Source: JBDTMT01 sp033764095 (GTDB lineage: Bacteria > Desulfobacterota > Binatia > HRBIN30 > CADEER01). From it: 7,436 bases of DNA. This document shows, in pieces, positions 1 to 5,575 of the stretch. The notes beneath the pieces were generated by a model that made no database searches, had not been told where the DNA came from, and was given only the letters and a program-made list of their open reading frames with translations. Every line of letters starts with the position of its first letter. Within the stretch, counting starts at the first letter, position 1. The DNA is taken from the NCBI GenBank assembly GCA_033764095.1, contig JANRJF010000394.1:1-7436 (forward strand). The letters are read 5' to 3'. The translations under genes and the position numbers were made by a program.

Positions 1-80
1 GCCGCCAACAGGCGCGCCGCGGCGCGGCCGGCGCGGCCGGCGCCGAGGACCAACGCGCGCGTCCCACTCAAGGCCGTCAT
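1..80 (-). CDS. murD: UDP-N-acetylmuramoylalanine--D-glutamate ligase, N-terminal fragment
   Basis: MurD is the cytoplasmic ligase that adds D-glutamate to UDP-MurNAc-L-Ala using ATP. Only the first 26 codons are in the window, and the gene continues past the left edge. The visible peptide has a short start (MTALSGTR) followed by a hydrophobic strand and a glycine-rich loop, LVLGAGRAGRAAARLL (residues 9-24), the Rossmann-like N-terminus expected of MurD (typically GxGxSGxAAA). The ATG at 80-78 overlaps the mraY stop by 4 bp (ATGA), which supports this start and translational coupling. The loop is encoded by a perfect 9-bp tandem duplication (21-38). Position directly after mraY is the standard place for murD. 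The call rests on a short N-terminus plus gene order, so another protein with a Rossmann-type loop cannot be strictly excluded. Confidence 0.85.
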   Translation of the reverse strand, partial: MTALSGTRALVLGAGRAGRAAARLLA

Positions 81-1153
81 CGCAGCTTCAACGTGCTGAG
101 CGCGACCAGCGCGCAGAGGATCGAGAGGATCCAGAAGCGCACGATGATCTGCGGCTCGGGCCAGCCCAGCAGCTCGAAGTGATGGTGGATCGGCGCCATG
201 CGGAAGATGCGCTTGCGGCGCAACTTGTAGGAGCCGACCTGCAGGATGACCGACAAGGCCTCGACGACGAACACGCCGCCGGCGATCACCAGCACCAGCT
301 CCTGCTTGGTGACCAACGCCAGGCAGCCGAGCGCGGCGCCGAGCGGCAGCGCGCCGACGTCACCCATGAACATCATCGCCGGATAGGCGTTGAACCACAG
401 GAAGCCGAGCCCGGCGCAGACCAGCGCGCCGCAGAAGATCGACAGCTCGGCGGTGCCGGCGATGTACGGCAGCTGCAGGTAGCGCGCCCAGGTCGCCGTG
501 CCGGTGGCGTAGGCGAAGACGCCGTAGGTCACCGCCACCGTCATCACCGGCCCGATCGCCAGGCCGTCGAGCCCGTCGGTGAGGTTGACCGCGTTCGAGG
601 CGCCGACCAGCAGCACGGCGGCGAACGGGATGTAGAACACGCCGAGGTCGAGCGTCAGGTTCTTGAAGAACGGGAAGTACAGCACGGTGTCGAAGCGCGG
701 CACCAGGTAGAGGAAGGCGCCGGCGGCGAGCCCGATGGTGAACTCCCAGAACAGCCGCGTGCGGCCGGGCAGGCCCTTCGAGTTGCGCCCGGTGAGCTTG
801 CGGAAATCGTCGACGAAGCCGATCGCGGCATAGCCGACGGTGACCAGCAGCAGCAGCCAGATGTACTGATTGCGCAGGTCGGCGAGCAGCAGCGTGGCGA
901 GGATCAGCGAAGTGAGGATCAACACCCCGCCCATCGTCGGGGTGCCGGCCTTCGACAGGTGCCGCTCCGGGCCGTCGGGGCGGATGTGCTGACCGATCTT
1001 GAGCGCCGTCAGCTTGCGGATCAGCCAGGGGCCCAGCAGGAACGACACCAGCCACGCGGTGAGCGCCGCCATGACGGCGCGAAAGGTGATGTAGCGCAGG
1101 ACGTTGAAGCCCGAGTACACCGTGTGCAGCGGATAGAGCAGCGCGTACAGCAT
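77..1153 (-). CDS. mraY: Phospho-N-acetylmuramoyl-pentapeptide-transferase (MraY, lipid I synthase)
   Basis: MraY is the polytopic inner-membrane enzyme that transfers phospho-MurNAc-pentapeptide from UDP to undecaprenyl phosphate, making lipid I. The protein has 358 residues, the normal length, and is rich in hydrophobic segments. Recognisable family blocks are the start MLYALLYPLHT, AGTPTMGG (69-76), the Asp pair in FVDDF (D115, D116), NLTDGLDGLA (190-199), MGDVGALPLG (263-272, with Asp265 the third catalytic-site aspartate), and the histidine motif PIHHHFE (321-327). The usual block around D265 reads GDVGSLALGG; here Ser268 is Ala and the next residues are Leu-Pro, an unusual variant. The ATG lies directly against the murF stop (TGAATG, no gap), with a GGAGG-like stretch about 10 nt upstream (1164-1168). 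The end overlaps the murD start by 4 bp. Whole-length similarity to deltaproteobacterial-type MraY is from memory. Confidence 0.97.
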   Translation of the reverse strand: MLYALLYPLHTVYSGFNVLRYITFRAVMAALTAWLVSFLLGPWLIRKLTALKIGQHIRPDGPERHLSKAGTPTMGGVLILTSLILATLLLADLRNQYIWLLLLVTVGYAAIGFVDDFRKLTGRNSKGLPGRTRLFWEFTIGLAAGAFLYLVPRFDTVLYFPFFKNLTLDLGVFYIPFAAVLLVGASNAVNLTDGLDGLAIGPVMTVAVTYGVFAYATGTATWARYLQLPYIAGTAELSIFCGALVCAGLGFLWFNAYPAMMFMGDVGALPLGAALGCLALVTKQELVLVIAGGVFVVEALSVILQVGSYKLRRKRIFRMAPIHHHFELLGWPEPQIIVRFWILSILCALVALSTLKLR

Positions 1154-2608
1154 TCAGCTCGCGCCTCCCCGCTCGCTCAGGCGCGCCACCACCTCGGCCA
1201 TGCGCGCGCCGTAGCGGCGCACGCCGGGCTCGTCGTCGGCGCCGCGCGAGCCCTTCACCAGGATCGCGTCGCCGGCCTGCCAGCGCTCGGCGATCAGCGC
1301 GGCGGCGGCGGCGGCATCGGGGCATTCGTCGACCGCCAGGCCGCCGGCGGCGCGCGCGCCCGCGGCGATGGCGTCGGCCTGCGGGCCGACCGCGATCAGC
1401 CAGGCGACGCCGGCGGCGGCGGCGTGCGCGCCGACCGCGGCGTGCAGCGCGGCACTGGTCGATCCCAGCTCGCGCATCTCGCCGAGCACCGCGATGGCGC
1501 GGCCGGCCGCCCCGGCGGCGCGGGCGACGGCGTCGAGCGCCGCGTTGGTGCTCGCCGGGTTGGCGTTGTACGCGTCGTTGATCAGCGTCACGCCGTTCGC
1601 CAGCCGCACCACCTGCATGCGCATCTTCGGCGGCTCGGCGGCGGCGAGCCCGGCGACAATCGCGTCGAGGCCGATGCCGAGCGCGTGCGCGACGGCGGCG
1701 GCGGCGAGCGCGTTCTGCACGTTGTGCGCCCCGGCGGCGCGCAGCATGACTGGCGCGCGCGCCGCGCCGATCGCCAGCCTGAAGCCGACGCCGTCGGCGC
1801 CGCGGTCGTCGATCGCCTCGGCGCGCACGGTGCGGCCGTGGCCGAACTCGACGCGGCGGCCGGCGTAGCCGGCGGCGGCGCCGACGACCAGCGGATCGTC
1901 CATGTTCACCGCGATGACGGCATGCGGCGACAGGCCGGCGAACAACTCGCCCTTGGCGCGCGCCACGCCGGCGAGGTCGCCGACCCCTTCCAGATGCGCC
2001 GGGCCGACGTTGGTGATGCAGCCGACGTCGGGCGTCGCGATCTCGGTCAGCCGCGCGATCTCGCCGAAGGCGTTCATGCCCATCTCGATCACCGCCAGCG
2101 CCTCGGCGCCGGCGAGGCGGAACAGGGTGAGCGGCACGCCGACCAGGTTGTTCTCGTTGCCGTGGGTCTTCAGCACGCGGCCCGGCGTCGCCGTCTCGCC
2201 GATCGCCGCCAGCATCTCCTTGGTGGTGGTCTTGCCGTTGCTGCCGGTGATCGCGGCGAGCGGCCCGCCCCAGCGGCGGCGGGTGAAGGCGGCGAGGTCG
2301 CCGAGAGCGCGCAGGGTGTCGGGGACGACGAAGGCGCGGCGCGGCGCGACGCCGGGTGGCAGGTGGTCGACCAGCACGGCGGTGGCGCCGCCGGCCAGCG
2401 CGGCGGCGGCGAAGGCGTGCCCGTCGTGAGGGGCGCCGCGCGGGGCGACGGAGTGCGCGCCGGCCGGCAGCCGACGCGTATCCGTGCTCACCGCGCGGCA
2501 GGCGGCCGCGGCGGCGTCGACGCCGGCGGCCGCGCCGGTCGCGGTCGCGATCTCCTGTCCGGTCCAGCCCATCGTCGACCCGTCGCGCGCGCGCGCCCAC
2601 GCCGTCAT
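1154..2608 (-). CDS. murF: UDP-N-acetylmuramoyl-tripeptide--D-alanyl-D-alanine ligase
   Basis: MurF is the cytoplasmic ATP-dependent ligase that adds D-Ala-D-Ala, the last step before MraY. The 484 residues show the three Mur-ligase domains. The N-terminal substrate domain includes STDTRRLPAG and DGHAF. The central ATPase domain has the P-loop TGSNGKTTT (121-129), GNENNLVGVPLTL (150-162), EMGMNAFGEI (175-184) and NVGPAHLEGVG (200-210). The C-terminal domain has INDAYNANPAST (343-354), VLGEMRELG and VKGSRG. The Ser-Asn P-loop and the NENNLVGVP block identify MurF rather than MurE. The segment usually like LFVALRG reads HSVAPRG here. The ATG at 2608 leaves a 4-nt gap after ftsI. An in-frame ATG at 2572 (residue 13, MGWTGQEIATATG) matches the usual family N-terminus better, and neither has a good Shine-Dalgarno, so the exact start is open. 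The expected upstream neighbour murE is absent. Confidence 0.96.
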   Translation of the reverse strand: MTAWARARDGSTMGWTGQEIATATGAAAGVDAAAAACRAVSTDTRRLPAGAHSVAPRGAPHDGHAFAAAALAGGATAVLVDHLPPGVAPRRAFVVPDTLRALGDLAAFTRRRWGGPLAAITGSNGKTTTKEMLAAIGETATPGRVLKTHGNENNLVGVPLTLFRLAGAEALAVIEMGMNAFGEIARLTEIATPDVGCITNVGPAHLEGVGDLAGVARAKGELFAGLSPHAVIAVNMDDPLVVGAAAGYAGRRVEFGHGRTVRAEAIDDRGADGVGFRLAIGAARAPVMLRAAGAHNVQNALAAAAVAHALGIGLDAIVAGLAAAEPPKMRMQVVRLANGVTLINDAYNANPASTNAALDAVARAAGAAGRAIAVLGEMRELGSTSAALHAAVGAHAAAAGVAWLIAVGPQADAIAAGARAAGGLAVDECPDAAAAAALIAERWQAGDAILVKGSRGADDEPGVRRYGARMAEVVARLSERGGAS

Positions 2609-2612
2609 AGCG

Positions 2613-4577
2613 TCAGGAGGCGCTGGAGCTGAAGTACAGGGTGAGGGTGCGATCCTCGGCCACGCCGCCGGGCGGCGGGGCCTGTTGGGTGACGTAGCCG
2701 GAGCCCTCGACGCGCACCGCCCATCCCTCGCGCTGCGCGCGCACCAGGGCGTCGCGCATCGGCAGGCCGACGAAGCTCGGTGCCCCGCCGGGGGTGGCGA
2801 GTTGCTCGGGCGACAGCTCGACCTCGGCCGCCTCCTCGACCGCCGCGGCGACCGGCTGCAGCGCCGCGGCGGCGCGCGGCGGCGCGGCCGGCACGCGCGG
2901 CAGCACGCCCCGTCGCGTCAGGCCGAACTCCGCCACTGCCTTGAAGACCGGCGCCGCGACGACGCCGCCGTAGGTCGCCTTGCGCGGCGAGTCGATCACC
3001 GCCAGCACCACCAGCGCCGGGTCCTCGGCCGGCACGAAACCGATGAACGACGACATGCGGTCGCGCGGATGGTAGCGGCCGGTGTGCGGATCGACCTTCT
3101 GCGCCGTACCGGTCTTGCCGGCGACGGTGAAGCCGTCGATCTGCGCCTGCTTGCCGGTGCCGGCTTCGGTGACCCGCACCAGCAGCTGGGTGACGCGCGC
3201 CGCCGTGGCGCGCGACATCGCCTGGCGTTCGACGCTCGGCTGGCCGACGCGGCGCACCACCCCGTCGTCGTCGGTGACGCGCTTGACGACGTAGGGGCGC
3301 ATCAGCGCGCCGCCGTTGGCGATGGCAGCGAAGGCGCGCGTCAGCTGCAGCGGCGTCACGGCGATGCCCTGACCGAAGGCGGTGGTGACGAGGTGGATGC
3401 GGCCCCAGCGTTCGACCGGGCGGGTCAGGCCGGCCAGCTCGCCGGGCAGGTCGATGCCGGTCGGCGAGCCGAAGCCGAGGCCCTGCACCATCGCCGCCAG
3501 GCGCTCGGGGCCGAGCCGCTCGGCGACCTTGGCGCAGCCGATGTTGCTCGACTGCGCGATGACGTCGGCGAAGCTCAGCACGCCGTGCGGATGGGCGTCG
3601 CGGATCGTCCGGTTGCCGACCGCGTAGCGGCCGTTCTCGCAGTGGATGCGCTCGTCGGGCCGCACCACCTCGGCCTCCAGCGCCGCGGCGGCGAGCACCG
3701 CCTTGAAGGTCGAGCCCGGCTCGTAGACGTCGGTGATGGCGCGATTGCGGATCTGGTCGGGCAGCGCGCTGCGGCCGCGGTTGGGGTCGAAGCGCGGCAC
3801 GGTCGCCATCGCCAGCACCTCGCCGGTGTGCGGGTCGAGCGCGACGACGGTGCCGGCGCGGGCGCCGAACTCGCGCACCGCGCGCTCCAGCTCCTCCTCG
3901 GCGACGCGCTGCAGCGCCGCGTCGATGGTCAGCTCGACGTGCGCGCCGTCGCGCGGCAGCGCCGCGGCGTCGCCGCCGTCGACGTCGAAGGGAATGCCGC
4001 GTCCGTCATGACCGACGACCAGGGCCCGCTCACCACCCCGCAACTCCGCCTCCAGGGCGCGTTCCACGCCCTCCAGGCCCTGGCCGTCGACGCCGGTGAA
4101 CCCGAGCACCTGGCTGGCCAGCGGGCCATGCGGATAGACCCGCTGGCGCGCCGGCTCGCTGCCGATGCCGGGGAACTTCATCTCTTCGACCGCGGTCCAC
4201 TTCTCCAGCGGCACCTGGCGCTGCAGCCAGACGAACTTGGCCGCCGCCGAGGCCTGCCGCAGCACCACGTCGCGCGGCAGATCGAGCGCGCGCGCCACGG
4301 CGTTGACCACTTCCGGCTGGCGCGAGAACTCGCGCGGCCGCAGGTAGACGGCCGCCGACTCGCGGCTCAGCGCCAGCGGCTCGCCGTAGCGGTCGACGAT
4401 CTCGCCGCGCTGCGCCGCCACCGGCACGGCGCGTTGATGCTGGCGCGTGGCGCGCTGGCGCAGCCAGTCGCCCTGCATGATGGTCAGATGCACGGCGCGC
4501 AGCACCAGGCCGCCGAAGGCGGCAGCGAACAGCACCGCGGTGATCGCGATGCGCTGGCGCATGGCACGGCCGGTCAC
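2613..4577 (-). CDS. ftsI: Septal peptidoglycan transpeptidase (class B PBP, FtsI/PBP3) with C-terminal PASTA domain
   Basis: FtsI is the division-specific transpeptidase that cross-links septal peptidoglycan. It has one N-terminal membrane anchor and a periplasmic catalytic part. In the 654-residue protein the anchor lies at about 9-27, followed by the dimerisation domain with the RGEIVDRYGEPLA motif (57-69). The transpeptidase domain has all three active-site motifs: STFK (S289 nucleophile, K292), SSN (343-345) and KTGT (488-491). After an Ala/Pro-rich linker (about 560-590) comes a single PASTA domain (about 598-651). The start is GTG at 4577, overlapping the ftsL stop by 4 bp (GTGA). A strong Shine-Dalgarno 8 nt upstream decides this over the in-frame ATG at 4562. 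The PASTA tail resembles PBPs of deltaproteobacterial-type and Gram-positive bacteria rather than E. coli PBP3. The next gene, 4 nt downstream, is murF, not the usual murE. Confidence 0.97.
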   Translation of the reverse strand: MTGRAMRQRIAITAVLFAAAFGGLVLRAVHLTIMQGDWLRQRATRQHQRAVPVAAQRGEIVDRYGEPLALSRESAAVYLRPREFSRQPEVVNAVARALDLPRDVVLRQASAAAKFVWLQRQVPLEKWTAVEEMKFPGIGSEPARQRVYPHGPLASQVLGFTGVDGQGLEGVERALEAELRGGERALVVGHDGRGIPFDVDGGDAAALPRDGAHVELTIDAALQRVAEEELERAVREFGARAGTVVALDPHTGEVLAMATVPRFDPNRGRSALPDQIRNRAITDVYEPGSTFKAVLAAAALEAEVVRPDERIHCENGRYAVGNRTIRDAHPHGVLSFADVIAQSSNIGCAKVAERLGPERLAAMVQGLGFGSPTGIDLPGELAGLTRPVERWGRIHLVTTAFGQGIAVTPLQLTRAFAAIANGGALMRPYVVKRVTDDDGVVRRVGQPSVERQAMSRATAARVTQLLVRVTEAGTGKQAQIDGFTVAGKTGTAQKVDPHTGRYHPRDRMSSFIGFVPAEDPALVVLAVIDSPRKATYGGVVAAPVFKAVAEFGLTRRGVLPRVPAAPPRAAAALQPVAAAVEEAAEVELSPEQLATPGGAPSFVGLPMRDALVRAQREGWAVRVEGSGYVTQQAPPPGGVAEDRTLTLYFSSSAS

Positions 4578-4939
4578 GGCAGGATCTCCTCCTCACCGCG
4601 CAGCGGACGGCGCATGCCGAGCCGCGCGCTCGCCGCCGCCTCCAGTTGCGTCGCACTGTCGGCCGCGGCAGCCCGAACCGCGAGTTCCCGCTCCTCCCGC
4701 TCCAACGCCTCCACGAGCTGCCGCGTGACCGACAGTCGGTACCCGGCTTCCACCACCATCAGCCGCACCCACACGTAGCCGAGCAACAGACAGACCGCGC
4801 ACGCACCCAGGACCACGCACCACACCAGCAACCGCCGCAGGTCGTTGCGCTGCGCGGCGCGCACATTCGGCGGCCGCATCGGCGGTTGGTCCGCCGGTGT
4901 GATAAGCAGCACCTGACGTGCGGCAGCGGCGGGTACCAT
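4574..4939 (-). CDS. ftsL: Cell division protein FtsL-like (bitopic membrane protein)
   Basis: FtsL is a small single-pass division protein. With FtsB and FtsQ it activates the FtsW-FtsI septal synthase; its coiled coil lies outside the membrane. The 121-residue product has a short N-terminal cytoplasmic part ending in basic residues (R31-R36), one membrane segment (about 37-58) and a heptad-like helix rich in Leu, Glu and Arg (about 64-103). The features EAGYRLS (64-70) right after the membrane segment and RLGMRRP (106-112) near the end are typical of FtsL. Sequence conservation in this family is low, so the call leans on topology and on position directly before ftsI. The ATG at 4939 is 4 nt after the mraZ stop. 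An in-frame ATG at 4879 (residue 21) is possible, and neither start has a convincing Shine-Dalgarno. rsmH, normally between mraZ and ftsL, is absent. Confidence 0.88.
   Translation of the reverse strand: MVPAAAARQVLLITPADQPPMRPPNVRAAQRNDLRRLLVWCVVLGACAVCLLLGYVWVRLMVVEAGYRLSVTRQLVEALEREERELAVRAAAADSATQLEAAASARLGMRRPLRGEEEILP
4586..4594 (-). promoter_or_regulatory. Strong Shine-Dalgarno sequence for ftsI
   Basis: The minus strand reads GAGGAGGAG here, 8 nt before the GTG at 4577. It lies inside the last codons of ftsL, where it encodes the Glu-Glu-Glu run. It is the best ribosome binding site in the minus-strand block and fixes the ftsI start. Confidence 0.8.
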
Positions 4940-4943
4940 GATC

Positions 4944-5399
4944 CTACAATCCCAACTCCGACAGGACGTTCTGATTGACGACGATGTGCTGTTCGGCGGC
5001 CTGGCGGACGGTGTTCCACTTGGCGTGATCCCAGAGCCGGAACTTCTTGCCGGCGCCGGTGAAGACGACGTCCTTGGCCAGCTCGGCGAAGTCGCGCAGC
5101 GTCGGCGGCACCAACAGCCGTCCCTGCTTGTCGATCGCCAGCTCCTGCGCGCCAGGCAGGTAGAAGTTGTCCCAGAACGCCCTGGCTTCGGGCGACAGGG
5201 TGGTCAGCCCGGCGATGCGGGCTTCCTCGCGCATCCACTCGTCGTACGTCCGCCCCTCGAGGCAGCGCGCGTCGCCGACGCGAAAGTTGGTGAGGAAGAG
5301 GCGGTCGTCGCCCAGCTCACGGAGCACATCGCGAAACTTGACCGGCACGTTGATGCGGCCTTTCTCATCGATGCGTTGCTCGAACGTTCCGCGAAACAT
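4944..5399 (-). CDS. mraZ: Transcriptional regulator MraZ
   Basis: MraZ is a ring-forming DNA-binding protein that sits first in the dcw cluster and represses its promoter in the species studied. The 151-residue protein has the two AbrB-like (SpoVT/AbrB fold) repeats with their signature motifs: DEKGR (D11-R15) followed by INVPVKFR, and DKQGR (D90-R94) followed by LLVPPTLRDFA. The reading frame stays open 21 codons further upstream to 5462. I chose the ATG at 5399 because MraZ proteins begin MFRG and because the upstream part would cover the operator repeats and has a composition unlike MraZ. The chosen start has no good Shine-Dalgarno; the nearest GGAG is about 15 nt upstream. The promoter and candidate operator upstream suggest autoregulation. 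The C-terminus is intact, and ftsL begins 4 nt after the TAG stop. Confidence 0.97.
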   Translation of the reverse strand: MFRGTFEQRIDEKGRINVPVKFRDVLRELGDDRLFLTNFRVGDARCLEGRTYDEWMREEARIAGLTTLSPEARAFWDNFYLPGAQELAIDKQGRLLVPPTLRDFAELAKDVVFTGAGKKFRLWDHAKWNTVRQAAEQHIVVNQNVLSELGL

Positions 5400-5415
5400 G
5401 TGTCGACGACCCGAC

Positions 5416-5462
5416 TCCCACTCATCCTCCCCACACCGCCACTTCCCACCACTTTCGCCCAC
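5416..5462 (-). promoter_or_regulatory. Candidate MraZ operator: direct repeats of GTGG cores with 10-bp period
   Basis: Read on the minus strand, three cores lie exactly 10 bp apart: GTGGGCG (5462-5456), GTGGTGG (5452-5446) and GTGGCGG (5442-5436). A shifted copy TGTGGGG (5435-5429) and a further GTGGGA (5421-5416) follow. MraZ of E. coli is known to bind TGGGN repeats separated by 5 nt, also a 10-bp period, between the promoter and mraZ. Here the array starts at the predicted transcription start and fills the 5' leader, well placed to block transcription. The link to MraZ is inferred from sequence and position. Confidence 0.75.
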
Positions 5463-5466
5463 CCGG

Positions 5467-5495
5467 CGTATATTCGGGGTCGATCAGGCTGTCAA
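5467..5495 (-). promoter_or_regulatory. Sigma70-type promoter of the mraZ (dcw) operon
   Basis: The minus strand has a perfect -35 hexamer TTGACA (5495-5490), a 17-bp spacer and a -10 TATACG (5472-5467, four of six consensus bases). A run of six T residues just upstream of the -35 could act as an UP-like element. The predicted start is near 5460, giving a leader of about 60 nt that contains the MraZ-type repeats. The spacing is ideal and the region is AT-rich against a very GC-rich background. Confidence 0.78.
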
Positions 5496-5512
5496 CAAAA
5501 AATGTGGACAGC
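5488..5512. repeat. Inverted repeat, 6-bp arms, overlapping the mraZ -35
   Basis: The arms GCTGTC (5488-5493) and GACAGC (5507-5512) are perfect reverse complements separated by a 13-bp A-rich spacer. The left arm overlaps the -35 hexamer of the mraZ promoter, and the right arm overlaps the first codons of the possible short ORF of the plus-strand block. It could be an operator for a dimeric regulator serving both directions. A stable transcribed hairpin or terminator is less likely because the arms are short and the loop long. Six matching bases can arise by chance. Confidence 0.35.
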
Positions 5513-5555
5513 GATGAGAAATCCGCGACTTTCGCTCGTCGTTCGCCAGCAGTGA
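5502..5555 (+). CDS. Possible 17-codon leader ORF before the glycosyltransferase gene
   Basis: An ATG at 5502 opens a 17-codon frame (MWTAMRNPRLSLVVRQQ) that ends with TGA at 5553-5555. The stop overlaps an in-frame GTG of the glycosyltransferase frame at 5552 in a GTGA arrangement, the same geometry as the junction at 6496-6499. This could be a coupled leader peptide or chance. There is no Shine-Dalgarno, only an A-rich stretch upstream, and no known peptide is recognised. Confidence is low. Confidence 0.15.
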   Translation: MWTAMRNPRLSLVVRQQ

Positions 5556-5575
5556 CGTTCGACCCGGCCGCCGCG

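Noticed and set aside
21..44. Tandem 9-bp repeat GGCGCGGCC in the murD start
   Set aside because: It simply encodes the Gly-rich loop (GRAGRA) of MurD; two copies are not evidence of a mobile or regulatory element.
1299..1316. GGC/GCG triplet runs in murF (also near 1410-1425)
   Set aside because: They encode poly-alanine helices in a GC-rich genome. There is no frame disruption, so phase variation is not supported.
360..2600. Minus-strand open frame of 746 codons crossing the murF-mraY junction
   Set aside because: It is a frame-shifted reading of murF and mraY, almost all Arg and Ala, with no recognisable domain.
179..2632. Very long plus-strand open frame (817 codons) opposite mraY and murF
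   Set aside because: It is a shadow of two well-conserved genes in GC-rich DNA, where stop codons are rare. The product is low-complexity (Arg, Gly, Ala, Asp, Gln, His) with no domain.
2484..4778. Plus-strand open frame of 764 codons opposite ftsI and ftsL
   Set aside because: Same reason: it lies antisense to intact ftsI with all catalytic motifs, and its composition is typical of a shadow frame.
5400..5462. N-terminal extension of mraZ to 5462
   Set aside because: MraZ proteins start MFRG, which fits the ATG at 5399. The extension would cover the operator repeats and start at the predicted transcription start.
5504..5512. DnaA box-like sequence (minus strand TGTCCACA)
   Set aside because: It has two mismatches to TTATNCACA, stands alone and has no replication genes nearby.
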